From contig NZ_JAFMOX010000046.1 in assembly GCF_019049655.1 (NCBI RefSeq), positions 1-64,000 on the forward strand: a stretch of 64,000 nucleotides of DNA, read 5' to 3'. Below are positions 8,141 to 17,156 of this stretch, one piece after another. This DNA is from Rahnella rivi. GTDB lineage: Bacteria; Pseudomonadota; Gammaproteobacteria; Enterobacterales; Enterobacteriaceae. Each line of letters begins with the position of its first letter. The stretch's first letter is position 1. Below the pieces are notes generated by a model. That model worked only from the letters and a program-made list of their open reading frames with translations. It ran no database searches and was not told the origin of the DNA. The translations under genes and the position numbers were made by a program.

Positions 8141-9752
8141 TGCTCAAACCTTACCGCTGCGTCATTTTTCGTGGCTGCGACAGGCGTTCATCGCCGGGCA
8201 GGAAGTCGCGCTGGTTGATGTTCGTGAAGAAGCCGCGTTTGCTACCGGCCATCCGTTGTTTGCGGTCAATCTGGCACTGTCAAAACTGGAGCTGGAAGTG
8301 CTGGATCGCATTCCGCAGCGTAAAACGGCGGTGACGCTGTATGACAACGGCGAGTTCTATGACGCCGCGCGCGGCGAGCGCAAAATCACGCGGGCGGCGG
8401 CGTTGCTGCGCGCGCTGGGGTATCAGGATGTCGCCGTGCTGGCGGGCGACCTGGCTGGCTGGAAAGAGGCCGGCGGGGAAATTTTTATTGATGTGAATGC
8501 GCCGGGCAAAGCGTTTGGTGAATGGGTGGAACATCATTACCAGACGCCTTCACTGAGTGCAGAACAGGTGCTGGCACTGCAACAGCAGGGCGCGAATATC
8601 GCGGTGCTGGATGTGCGTCGTTTTGATGAATTTCAGACCATGAGCATTCCCGGCGGCGTCAGCGTACCGGGAGGGGAGCTTGTGCTGCGCTTGCGTGATG
8701 TCGTACCTGACGCCAGTACGCAGATTATTGTTAACTGCGCAGGTCGAACCCGCAGCATTATCAGTACACAATCGCTGATCAATGCCGGTTTCAGTCAGCC
8801 GGTAGCGGCTTTACGCAACGGCACCATTGGCTGGACGCTGGCGGGCCAGACACTGGCGCATCAGCAACAGGCGCAGTTTCCGCCGCTCAGTGAGAAGTCA
8901 CGCCAGGCGGCGCTGGAAGGTGCGCAGGCTCTGGGAATTCGTGCGGGCGTTCGCGTGGTGACGTTGTCACAAATTCGCGACTGGCAGCAGGACGATTCCC
9001 GCACGTTATACCTTTTTGATGTCCGCACGGCAGAGGAGTTTCGCGCCGGTCATTTACCGGGTGCGCGACATGTTGCGGGCGGTCAGCTGATTCAGGAAAC
9101 CGATCATTACGCCAGCGTGCGCGGTGCGCGGGTAGTGCTGGCCGATGACGACGGCGTGCGCGCCACCCTGGCCGCATCCTGGCTGGCGCAGATGAACTGG
9201 GAAGTATACGTTGCGGACGTTAGCGCGGAAGACTTCACCGGGCAAGGTGACTGGAAGGCCAGCGTTGCCCCCGCGCCGGCGGTGGAATCGGTCACTGCGC
9301 AGACAGTGCAACACTGGCTGGCAGAGGGCGACACCGGGGTGATTGATCTCACCACCAGCGCGAATTTTCGCAACCGCCGCATTCCGGGCGCAGTGTGGAC
9401 CACACGCGGCAACATCCCCCAGATCATCGCTTCACAGCCTGAGAAACAGCGCTGGGTGGTGACGTGCACCAGCGGTCTGCTCGCACGTTACGCTGTCACA
9501 GAAATAGCTGCGCTGACGGGTAAAAATACTTTTTTGCTGGAGAAAGGAACGGTGGGCTGGATTGATGCCGGTCTGCCGCTTGAGCACGGTGATTCGGTGT
9601 GGCTGGAGGATCCACAGGATCGCTATCGCCGCCCGTACGAAGGGACGGATGTGAGCCCGCAGGCCATGCAGGATTATCTCAACTGGGAATATGGTCTGGT
9701 GGCGCAACTGGAAAAAGACGGTACGCACGGTTTTGTATTATTGACGTCGTGA
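8133..9752 (+). CDS. Four-domain rhodanese (sulfurtransferase)
   Basis: A 539-aa cytoplasmic protein made of four consecutive rhodanese domains (about residues 10-120, 130-240, 270-380 and 395-500). Rhodaneses carry sulfane sulfur as a persulfide on a loop cysteine. Domain 2 has the loop NCAGRTRS (Cys202) and domain 4 TCTSGLLA (Cys445). Domains 1 (LYDNGE) and 3 (LADDDG) lack the cysteine and are probably structural. The start is the ATG at 8133, inside the dioxygenase stop region; the longer open frame upstream only overlaps the dioxygenase gene. The context suggests transfer of sulfur during cysteine breakdown. A hairpin ends the unit. Confidence 0.88.
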   Translation: MSDAQTLPLRHFSWLRQAFIAGQEVALVDVREEAAFATGHPLFAVNLALSKLELEVLDRIPQRKTAVTLYDNGEFYDAARGERKITRAAALLRALGYQDVAVLAGDLAGWKEAGGEIFIDVNAPGKAFGEWVEHHYQTPSLSAEQVLALQQQGANIAVLDVRRFDEFQTMSIPGGVSVPGGELVLRLRDVVPDASTQIIVNCAGRTRSIISTQSLINAGFSQPVAALRNGTIGWTLAGQTLAHQQQAQFPPLSEKSRQAALEGAQALGIRAGVRVVTLSQIRDWQQDDSRTLYLFDVRTAEEFRAGHLPGARHVAGGQLIQETDHYASVRGARVVLADDDGVRATLAASWLAQMNWEVYVADVSAEDFTGQGDWKASVAPAPAVESVTAQTVQHWLAEGDTGVIDLTTSANFRNRRIPGAVWTTRGNIPQIIASQPEKQRWVVTCTSGLLARYAVTEIAALTGKNTFLLEKGTVGWIDAGLPLEHGDSVWLEDPQDRYRRPYEGTDVSPQAMQDYLNWEYGLVAQLEKDGTHGFVLLTS

Positions 9753-9780
9753 AATGACATAAAGCAGCGCGGGGCTGACG

Positions 9781-9803
9781 CCTCTGCGTGAAGAACGCAG
9801 AGG
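9781..9803. terminator. Hairpin between convergent rhodanese and yjbD genes
   Basis: Perfect 9-bp stem CCTCTGCGT/ACGCAGAGG with a 5-nt loop in the 63-bp gap between two stop codons. It could serve both strands, though the T tracts are weak. Confidence 0.6.
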
Positions 9804-9815
9804 ATCAGTTAATAC

Positions 9816-10082
9816 TTAACGACGGCCACGCGGATGGGTGCGGGCAGTCCAGTCATAGGTTGCAGAGGTACTTGGCACGGCTTTATTACGGCGTTTTTCC
9901 GCACGCGCTTTAGCCGCGACCTTTTCCTTCTCTTCCATCAACTTATCGATGTAATCATCTTTAATGCGGTTATTTTCAGAATTGGTCAACTCACGGCCCT
10001 GTGCTTTACGAGCCCGGTCCAGCAAGGTTTTCAGCTCGCGCTGTTCGCTTTCCGTCATATCTTGTTGTGTCAGTCTTTTCAT
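9816..10082 (-). CDS. yjbD: DUF3811 family protein YjbD
   Basis: An 88-aa highly charged, helical protein: MKRLTQQDMTESEQRELKTL, then LLDRARKAQGRELTNSENN and KDDYIDKLMEEKE, ending in HPRGRR. This pattern matches the enterobacterial YjbD/DUF3811 family (about 90 aa), whose function is unknown. The start was chosen at the second Met (10082), which has an AGGA site and aligns with the family; the upstream Met would add ten atypical residues. No membrane segment or signal peptide is present. It directly borders repeat copy 2. Confidence 0.8.
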   Translation of the reverse strand: MKRLTQQDMTESEQRELKTLLDRARKAQGRELTNSENNRIKDDYIDKLMEEKEKVAAKARAEKRRNKAVPSTSATYDWTARTHPRGRR

Positions 10083-10140
10083 TTTTAACGCGTCCTGTGA
10101 GGAAAGTGGCAACCAGTGTAGTCGTTAACGGGGGGAAATG

Positions 10141-10880
10141 CCCGCAGAATGCGTTTTAACGTCAAAACCGTGGGTTGCCATCCACGCCGCCCCTGCGAAT
10201 ACCTTTTAACGTCAAAACCGTGGGTTGCCACCCACACCGGCCTTAAGGGGGGCTTATCGCCGCCCCCCTTAAGAATCCCGGGCTCTTTCACTGCGCGCTG
10301 CCGCTCGCGGGCTATATTCCAGCGGCTCCGGCTATTGCCGCAAACGCCGCCGCTGCGCGGTCCTCTCATTTCAGGTTCGAACCCGCTCGGAAAAACACCC
10401 TCGCGGTTTCTCACCGTTCATTCGACGGCGTTTTGAGCGCGGCCAAAGGCTATGTAAAACGGAGGTTTTTCTCCTCCCCCTGCGAAGTGGGATGAGAAAA
10501 ATAAAGCAAAACCAAATGCATCGTTCGACTTTAAAAATGCCAGTGGCCGCGCTCAAAAATCACGCCGGAGGGAGAGGTGGAAAACCGCGCGTCTGTTTGC
10601 GCGGGTTGTAACCCGACCGGAGGGTACCGCGAAGCGGCGGGATTTTGCGGCAATAGCCGGAGCACCTGAAACATAGCCCGCGAGCGGCAGCGCGCAGTTA
10701 AAAAAACGCAGGATTCCAAAGGGTTTCGTTTAAAACCCTTTGGGCCCGTTTGGGCGGCGAGCCCAAGGTCTTGACGTTAAAACGCATTCGCAGCCCTTAA
10801 GTCCGGTGTGGGTGGCAACCCACGGTCTTGACCTTAAGGCCAGTCCGGGGGGCACCCACGGTCAAACCCTTATTTGCGGA
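10141..10880. repeat. Composite intergenic repeat, copy 2
   Basis: About 740 bp homologous to copy 1 (5576-6418) in the same order: left arm with GGGTTGCCACCCACACCGGCC, the GC hairpin (10242-10273) and GCTCCGGCTATTGCCGCAAA; a variable centre; then the right arm with GGGATTTTGCGGCAATAGCC, the hairpin 10716-10743 and GTGGGTGGCAACCCACGG. The left end shows two direct copies of a TTTTAACGTCAAAACCGTGG unit about 60 bp apart. The central spacer (about 10450-10545) is unrelated to that of copy 1. I see no gene in it. Confidence 0.85.
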
Positions 10881-10881
10881 A

Positions 10882-10903
10882 CCTAACGATAATCATTATC
10901 ATC
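10882..10903 (+). promoter_or_regulatory. Fur box before the FecB-like gene
   Basis: GATAATCATTATC (10888-10900) is a perfect 13-nt palindrome matching the core of the Fur consensus. It lies 31 bp before the start codon of an iron-type binding protein and right at the edge of the composite repeat. Confidence 0.75.
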
Positions 10904-10931
10904 CTCGCATTCCGTTTCTCCCCGAGGTGTT

Positions 10932-12047
10932 ATGCGTAAGTTCTCTCCTTTGTTACTGATTTCGTGCCTGCTTATGGCCGCTGGCGTGCAGGCTAAAACC
11001 GTTACGGACATTTCCAACCGTACGGTCACGGTGCCTGATAACCCGCAGCGGATTGTGGTGGGGGAAAGCCGTATGCTGTATACGCTGGCGTTGGTGCAGG
11101 ACGGCAACCCGGCGCAGCGTGTGGTGGGGTGGCCGGGGGATATGGCGACGCTGGATGCGCAAAGCTGGGCAATCTATCTGAAAGCCTTTCCTGAAATCGG
11201 CAATATCCCGCTGCTGGGGCAGAACAACTACACCCAGATGAGTGTAGAAAAGGTCATTGCGCTCAAACCGGATCTGGTGATTCTGCCGATCTACGCCAAA
11301 AAGCAGGATAACCAGGATCTGATGCAGGAATCGCTGACCCGCGCGGGGATCCCGGTGATCTACGTCGATCTGCGTGTCGATCAACTGCATAACACGCTGC
11401 CGAGTGTGAAACTGCTGGGCGATGTGCTGAATCACCCGGAAAAAGCAGCGCGGTTTATCGCTTTTTATCAGCAACATATGAACCGCGTGCAGGAAAGAAT
11501 AGCCGCGTATCACGGAAAAAGACCCACGGTGATGTTGCAACTGCATCTTGGCCGTCGCGAGACGTGCTGCACCACGGTGTCACACGGCAATCTGGCAGAT
11601 CTGCTGGCGTTCGCCGGGGGCGATAATATTGCGAAAGGGGCGTTCAAAAGCGTCTACGGCGATCTGAACCCGGAAGCGGTGATCGTCGCCAATCCGGATG
11701 TGTATATCACCACCGGCATGGCGGGGCCGGAAGGCAAAAGAGTGTCAAACCTGATGCTCGGGCCGCAGGTGACGCAGGAGGAAGCCGCGCAGAGTTTCCG
11801 TCAGGTGATGGACAAACAACCGGTGCTCTCCACGCTGAAAGCGGTGCGGGAAGGCCGTGCGTACAGCGTCTGGCATAATTTCTACCTCAGCCCGTACCAC
11901 CTGGTGGATGTCGAGGTCTTTGCTAAAGCGATGTATCCGCAACTGTTCAAAGACGTTGACCCGCAACAGACGATGCAGGATCTCTACGCTCAGTTCCTGC
12001 CGGTGCCCTTCAGCGGCACTTACTGGAGTTCCTTGCCAGCCAGATGA
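10932..12047 (+). CDS. Iron-siderophore ABC transporter substrate-binding protein (FecB/BtuF fold)
   Basis: A 371-aa periplasmic binding protein. It has a signal peptide (MRKFSPLLLISCLLMAAGVQA), then a class III fold recognised by TDISNRTVTVPDNPQRIVVG at the start, MSVEKVIALKPDLVILP in lobe 1 and LNPEAVIVANPDVYITTG in lobe 2. These proteins capture ferric siderophores or haem for a FecCD-type permease. A Fur box precedes it, supporting iron regulation. No permease or ATPase follows; the TonB receptor at 14.5-16.6 kb and the ABC genes at 31-34 kb could be partners. It is longer than typical FecB proteins (about 300 aa), with an extended middle segment containing a CC pair (RRETCCTTVSHG). Confidence 0.83.
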   Translation: MRKFSPLLLISCLLMAAGVQAKTVTDISNRTVTVPDNPQRIVVGESRMLYTLALVQDGNPAQRVVGWPGDMATLDAQSWAIYLKAFPEIGNIPLLGQNNYTQMSVEKVIALKPDLVILPIYAKKQDNQDLMQESLTRAGIPVIYVDLRVDQLHNTLPSVKLLGDVLNHPEKAARFIAFYQQHMNRVQERIAAYHGKRPTVMLQLHLGRRETCCTTVSHGNLADLLAFAGGDNIAKGAFKSVYGDLNPEAVIVANPDVYITTGMAGPEGKRVSNLMLGPQVTQEEAAQSFRQVMDKQPVLSTLKAVREGRAYSVWHNFYLSPYHLVDVEVFAKAMYPQLFKDVDPQQTMQDLYAQFLPVPFSGTYWSSLPAR

Positions 12048-12172
12048 CGCCATCTGAAAACCTTCCCTGAAGGGCAGGATTTTTAAGTCCACAAGGATGT
12101 GCAGACAGGCTACCCTGAGTTCAGTGAACCTTGCCCGCAAGCCCTGCACGGACTGATTACACAGGAATCTGA

Positions 12173-13066
12173 ATGCGTCGAAAAAATGTGAATGATTATC
12201 AGGCTTTTATCGCCGTCGCGCGTGAGCAAAGCTTTACCAAAGCGGCGGCACAGCTCGGGGTTTCGCAGTCGGCGCTGAGCTACACCATCAGAACGCTGGA
12301 AGCCCATCTCGGGCTGCGGTTGCTGACCCGCACAACGCGCAGCGTCTCGGTCACCGAGGCGGGTGAACGTTTGCTCAGCCGCATCGGGCCTCATTTTGAC
12401 GAAATCGAAAACGAGATCGCCGCCATCAGCGGGATGCGCGAAAAACCCGCTGGCACGGTCCGCATCACCGCAATTGAACATGCCGCCGAGTCCATTCTCT
12501 GGCCGAAACTGACGCCAATGCTGCTCGAATATCCGGATATTCACATTGAAATCATCAGTGAATACGGGCTGAAAGATATCGTCGCTGAACGCTATGACGC
12601 CGGTGTCCGGCTCGGCGAACAGGTTGATAAGGACATGATTTCCGTGCCCGTTGCCCCGAACTTCAGTTTTGCGGTGGTCGGATCCCCGTCTTATTTCGAA
12701 GGCAAAACGCGGCCTGTCACGCCACGGGATCTGAATGAACACAGCTGCATTAAACTCCGGCTGCCCACCCACGGCGGCTTTTATGCCTGGGAATTCAGCA
12801 AGCAGGGCACCGAACTTAAGGTGCGCATTGACGGGCGATGTACTTTCAGCAGCATCGGGCTGATGCGACAGGCCGCGCTGGACGGGCTGGGGCTGGCCTA
12901 TCTGCCCAAAGATGTGGTGGAACCGGCGCTGCAATCCGGTCAGCTGATACAGGTATTGGCCAACTGGTCGCCGCCGCGCACGGCGTATCACCTTTATTAC
13001 CCCAGCCGTCGCCAGCATTCTCCTGCTTTTGCGCTGGTGCTCGAGGCACTGCGCTACCGTCCTTAA
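12173..13066 (+). CDS. LysR-family regulator
   Basis: A 297-aa LysR regulator of the CrgA/DmlR-like subgroup. The helix-turn-helix is NDYQAFIAVAREQSFTKAAAQLGVSQSALSYTIRTLE, and the effector domain contains RYDAGVRLGEQVDKDMISVPV. It lies 201 bp upstream of, and in the same direction as, a flavin oxidoreductase gene that it may regulate. The effector is unknown. Confidence 0.85.
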   Translation: MRRKNVNDYQAFIAVAREQSFTKAAAQLGVSQSALSYTIRTLEAHLGLRLLTRTTRSVSVTEAGERLLSRIGPHFDEIENEIAAISGMREKPAGTVRITAIEHAAESILWPKLTPMLLEYPDIHIEIISEYGLKDIVAERYDAGVRLGEQVDKDMISVPVAPNFSFAVVGSPSYFEGKTRPVTPRDLNEHSCIKLRLPTHGGFYAWEFSKQGTELKVRIDGRCTFSSIGLMRQAALDGLGLAYLPKDVVEPALQSGQLIQVLANWSPPRTAYHLYYPSRRQHSPAFALVLEALRYRP

Positions 13067-13267
13067 TATTCCTCACGCAAACCCATTGGGCTGATGGTTT
13101 CAGCTCAATGCCCTCTGATTAAGAAAATAGCCTTCTAAGCTCATGCAGATTTATCCCTCTAATCACTTAATACCAAAGAGATTATGATCGCCCCCTGAAC
13201 CCGTCACGGCCCCGTGAGTCGCGGCGCCGTGCATATCCATATTTCTATCGACTAAGGTAAACCTCTC

Positions 13268-14407
13268 ATGACACCACGCGCTCTGCTTGAAGCATTTCCC
13301 TTTGCACCGGGGCTTACCCTGCGTAACCGTATTGTGATGGCGCCGATGACTACCTGGGCAGGTAACGATGATGGCACCGTCTCTGCTGAAGAAGAGGCTT
13401 ATTACCGCCTGCGGGTAAAAGACGTGGGGCTGGTGATCACCGGCTGTACGCATGTTCAGCAAAACGGGATCGGCTTCACCGGTGAGTTTGCTGCGTATGA
13501 TGACACTTTCATTCCTGGTTTAATGCGGCTGGCTGCGGCGGCGAAAAGCGGGGGCGCACCGGCAATCCTGCAGATTTTCCATGCCGGTGTGAAAACCCAT
13601 CCGGACCTGGTGTCCGATATTGTGGCCGCAAGCGCCGTTGCCGGTGAGGCGGGGCCATTTGCGCCTGCGGTGGTACCGCGTGCACTGGCGGATCACGAAG
13701 TGGAAGACATTGTAGAGGCGTTCGGCGAGGCGACCCGTCGCGCCATTGTCGCCGGTTTTGATGGCGTTGAGCTTCATGGTGCCCACGGTTTTCTGTTGCA
13801 GAATTTCTTTTCTCCCCATTTTAATCAGCGCAGCGATCGCTGGGGCGGTTCGCTGGCGCACCGGATGCGCTTCCCGCTGGCCGTTGTTTCCAAAGTGCGT
13901 GAAACCATTGCCCGCTATGCCACGCAACCTTTCCAGCTGGGTTACCGGATCACGCTTGATGAACATGAAGAGGACGGGCTGCGCATCGGGGAGTCACTGA
14001 AACTGGTGGATAGTTTGATCGACAGCGGGATCAGTTATCTGCATGTCTCGCTGGGCAATGCATTAGAGGCGCGCCCGGTTGATGCGCCGCAAGGCCCGGC
14101 GATTATTGCTATCGTGCGCGATCATCTCGCCGGACGGATCCCGCTTATCGCCGCGGGTCAGATGAGAACGCCTGAACAGGCTGAACAGGCGCTGGCTGCC
14201 GGCGTTTCCCTCGCGGCAATCGGGCAGGGGCTGGTGATGAATCCGGACTGGGTGAAATATGCCAAAGGCGAGGCGCAAAGCCAGATTGCGCTGGACGTTG
14301 CTGCCCCGGACGTCGCGCCACTCGCCATCCCTGAAAAGCTGTGGCGCGTCATCGAAAATACCCCCGGTTGGTTTAACGTGCGACCGGCCACGGGGTCTGT
14401 CTCGTAA
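13268..14407 (+). CDS. Old Yellow Enzyme-type NADH:flavin oxidoreductase
   Basis: A 379-aa FMN-dependent TIM-barrel enzyme. Characteristic segments are TLRNRIVMAPMTTWAGNDDG at the N-terminus, LQIFHAGVK, GFDGVELHGAHGFLLQNFFS (the HGAHGYLL motif) and NQRSDRWGGSL. C-terminal phosphate-binding residues lie in AAGQMRTPEQAEQAL-GVSLAAIGQG. OYE relatives reduce activated C=C bonds or other electrophiles with NAD(P)H in the cytoplasm. It is clearly paralogous to the N-terminal domain of the flavoenzyme at 23.2-26.0 kb. The physiological substrate is not evident. A hairpin follows. Confidence 0.87.
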   Translation: MTPRALLEAFPFAPGLTLRNRIVMAPMTTWAGNDDGTVSAEEEAYYRLRVKDVGLVITGCTHVQQNGIGFTGEFAAYDDTFIPGLMRLAAAAKSGGAPAILQIFHAGVKTHPDLVSDIVAASAVAGEAGPFAPAVVPRALADHEVEDIVEAFGEATRRAIVAGFDGVELHGAHGFLLQNFFSPHFNQRSDRWGGSLAHRMRFPLAVVSKVRETIARYATQPFQLGYRITLDEHEEDGLRIGESLKLVDSLIDSGISYLHVSLGNALEARPVDAPQGPAIIAIVRDHLAGRIPLIAAGQMRTPEQAEQALAAGVSLAAIGQGLVMNPDWVKYAKGEAQSQIALDVAAPDVAPLAIPEKLWRVIENTPGWFNVRPATGSVS

Positions 14408-14420
14408 GCGGAAAGTGAGA

Positions 14421-14460
14421 AAACGCGCAGGCGCCTGGTGTGGCTGACGCCTGCGTGAAA
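14421..14460. terminator. Hairpin between convergent OYE and TonB receptor genes
   Basis: Stem CGCAGGCG/CGCCTGCG (14426-14433 and 14448-14455) in the 56-bp gap between two stop codons; probably bidirectional. Confidence 0.55.
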
Positions 14461-14463
14461 AGA

Positions 14464-16593
14464 TCAGAAATCCACTGCCGCCGAAAGCACCACATTGCGC
14501 GGTTCGCCTTCGATAACGCGTAAATTACCGGCACTGGAAGAGTAATACTCTTTATCGAACAGGTTATTCACGTTTAATTTGATCTGCGTATGTTTGCCCA
14601 GCAGCTGATTATCCCAGGCGACAAACGCATCCGCCACGGTGTAATCCGGCAGGGTGAAGCTGTTTTCCGGATCGCCCGCACGGGAGCCCATATAACGCGC
14701 ACCGCCACCGATGCGGAAATCACCCGGAACCTGCGACCAGCGCAGAGTGTGGCTCAGATACAGGCTGCCCATGTTGGTTGGCGCATTCACCAGGCGGTTA
14801 CCGACGTTGGCGGAATTCACGTCATCTTCGGTGATTTCGGTTTTGTCATAACTGTAGCTGGCCGTCAGATCCCAGTCCTTAGCAATTTCCCCGTTAATCT
14901 CCAGCTCCGCACCGGTCGAACGTGCTTTCGGAATGTTACGCGTCACGCCGTTGATGAACACCGACATGTCCTCTTCATCGATGCGGTACACCGCCAGCGT
15001 CGCGTCCAGACGCGGTGAAATCTGCCATTTGGTGCCGACTTCATAGGTTGTGCCGCTTTCCGGCGAAGCCACATTACCGTTGTCATCCACATCGGTGGAC
15101 GGCGTAAACGACTGGCTGTAGTTGGCGTAGAACGACAGATCGTCAGTCAGTTTGTACACCACGCCCACCTGCGGCAGGAATTTATCATCGGTATCGTCCA
15201 GACTTTGGGTTGGATTAACGAAACCGGAGGTCTGTTTCTGGTTGTAATGCTGATAACGCCCGCCGACCACGCCAATCCATTTATCCGTCAGATGAATGCT
15301 GTCTTTCAGATAAATTGATTTGTTGTAGAGGGTGTTCCGAAGATTGCTGTTGCTGTCGGAATAGGTGCTGCTGTTGGTGATCGGCTCAACGCCGTAAACC
15401 GGCGCATACATATTGAAGGTGCTGAAGGTTTTGCCACGGTAAGAATACTGTTTGTAGGTTTCGTTTTTCTCGTAATCGACGCCAATCAGCAGGTCGTTCA
15501 TTATGCCGAAGATCTCCTGATTGCCGATCCAGTCCCAGGAAGTATAGCTGGTCTGATGGTTGAATCCCCGGTTGGCATCCGCACGACGCGTCACCGCGCC
15601 GGTATCGGTGTTGACGGCGGTGGCGCGGACTTCATTGCTGTCATAGCGGCGTTGCTGCCAGGCGTAGGTCAGACGGGTTTTCCAGTCCTCGTTCAGCTGA
15701 TATTCCCAGGTGGTGTTCAGGCGCTTCGTTTTGCCCCACGCGTGGTTGGCCAGTTCGTCAAGACGACGGTTGTAAGGGATATCCAGCGGTTTACCGTTGC
15801 TGAATACCGTTCCGCGATCGTAGGGAATGTCGTATTTGTATTCCTGATAACTGACGTTAAAACTGGCTTTTTCACCGAACCAGCTCAGCGAAGGAGCGAG
15901 CAGGGTGTGCGAATCGCTGCCAAAGTTACGCCAGTAATCTTCGTACTGACGTTCAGCGATCATGCGAAACGCGAAACCGTTCCCCAGCGGGCCGGTGACA
16001 TCGAGCGTGCCTGCACCGCCGCCAAATCCGCCGGTCCGGCCACTGACACGGGTATTCCATTCATACTGCGGTTTTTTGCTGATCATGTTGATCACGCCGC
16101 CGGGATTTTGAATACCGTAAAGCAGGGAAGCGGAACCCTTGAGCACCTCGATGTGATCGATGGTGGAATCAAAGCCCAGCCCCTGATTACTGCGCACGCC
16201 GTCGATCAGGATTGAGCCGTCACTGTTGGCGCCAAATCCGCGTTTGACGAAGCCGTCTTCCGTGCCGCCCAGCGTATTCCCCTGAGCCACGCCGCTGACG
16301 AACTTCATCGCGTCATTCAGCGAGGTGACGTCGTAATCCTGGATCATCGACTGCGTGACGACGCTGACTGACTGCGGAGTTTCACTGAGCGGAGTCTCAC
16401 TTTTGCTGGCGGTGGAACTCTGCGTGGCGCTGTAATCGGTGGTATCCGGAGTATCCGCCTGTGCATTGACGGTAATGGAATCTTCAGAAGCAGGCTGCAC
16501 CGCGAGCAGCGGCGAACAATGTAGCATAGCTAACGCAATGACGGATTTTTTGAATCCGCCGTGAGCCCCGCGCGGGGCGTGCTGGTAAGACAT
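14464..16593 (-). CDS. TonB-dependent siderophore receptor
   Basis: A 709-aa outer-membrane receptor of the ferrichrome/FhuE/FpvA-type family. After a signal region come a plug domain (SETPQSVSVVTQSMIQDYDV, then DGSILIDGVRSNQGLG and ASLLYGIQNPGGVINMISKKP) and a 22-stranded barrel ending in AAVDF with the terminal Phe required for barrel assembly. It would import a ferric siderophore using TonB energy. I chose the ATG at 16593, which has an AGGGA site 9 bases before it; the longer form adds 14 residues without support. A Fur-like site lies about 40 bp upstream. No siderophore biosynthesis genes are nearby. The ligand is unknown. Confidence 0.9.
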   Translation of the reverse strand: MSYQHAPRGAHGGFKKSVIALAMLHCSPLLAVQPASEDSITVNAQADTPDTTDYSATQSSTASKSETPLSETPQSVSVVTQSMIQDYDVTSLNDAMKFVSGVAQGNTLGGTEDGFVKRGFGANSDGSILIDGVRSNQGLGFDSTIDHIEVLKGSASLLYGIQNPGGVINMISKKPQYEWNTRVSGRTGGFGGGAGTLDVTGPLGNGFAFRMIAERQYEDYWRNFGSDSHTLLAPSLSWFGEKASFNVSYQEYKYDIPYDRGTVFSNGKPLDIPYNRRLDELANHAWGKTKRLNTTWEYQLNEDWKTRLTYAWQQRRYDSNEVRATAVNTDTGAVTRRADANRGFNHQTSYTSWDWIGNQEIFGIMNDLLIGVDYEKNETYKQYSYRGKTFSTFNMYAPVYGVEPITNSSTYSDSNSNLRNTLYNKSIYLKDSIHLTDKWIGVVGGRYQHYNQKQTSGFVNPTQSLDDTDDKFLPQVGVVYKLTDDLSFYANYSQSFTPSTDVDDNGNVASPESGTTYEVGTKWQISPRLDATLAVYRIDEEDMSVFINGVTRNIPKARSTGAELEINGEIAKDWDLTASYSYDKTEITEDDVNSANVGNRLVNAPTNMGSLYLSHTLRWSQVPGDFRIGGGARYMGSRAGDPENSFTLPDYTVADAFVAWDNQLLGKHTQIKLNVNNLFDKEYYSSSAGNLRVIEGEPRNVVLSAAVDF

Positions 16594-16634
16594 GTGAGTA
16601 ATTCCCTGAAAGAAAGTCGAACAAAGTAAATACA

Positions 16635-16653
16635 AATGATAACGGTTTGCATT
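16635..16653 (-). promoter_or_regulatory. Fur-like box before the TonB receptor
   Basis: AATGATAACGGTTTGCATT resembles the Fur 19-mer: the left half AATGATAA is intact and the right half TTTGCATT is degenerate. Its position in the receptor promoter supports the reading. Confidence 0.55.
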
Positions 16654-17156
16654 CTAATTTGTGGCGCGGGTAAAGGGAATCAAATTGATGATGACAATAA
16701 TTACAATTGAACGCGCAGGGAGAGGGAAAGGGTACCAAAGCAGGTCAATGATCAGCCTGATATCATGAATTTTCTAACGACCGTAATGACAGCTAATTTC
16801 CTTTAATTCTCTTAATTAATCTCAATGTTAGAAATGTTAGCTACCAATTCCAACAAAATATAACAGAACATTGCCTGCTGAAATTATATTCCCGCCGATC
16901 ATGGTCTGAGATTACATAAGATATTTCAGGGTTTTAATGCTAATTATCTTAGGTTTTTGATAAACGAGTAATTAAATTAAACTATTGGTTATTAAGTGTT
17001 TTTAAGTCATTTTTATTGATGTGAAAAAGGTTTCCTCATAATCGGTAAGGAAATTGTCGTTTATTTTTGATGTTGCGGTGATATTATAAATTTGTACCTA
17101 AATAATAATAAATACCAACCCAAACTTAACATCAGGCATGTGAGAGTCGTAATTCT
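16654..17156. other. AT-rich intergenic region upstream of gluconate dehydrogenase
   Basis: About 500 bp with no credible ORF, much richer in A+T than the neighbouring genes. It separates the divergent TonB receptor and gluconate dehydrogenase operons and presumably holds both promoters. I see no tRNA, strong hairpin or repeat in it. Confidence 0.5.
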
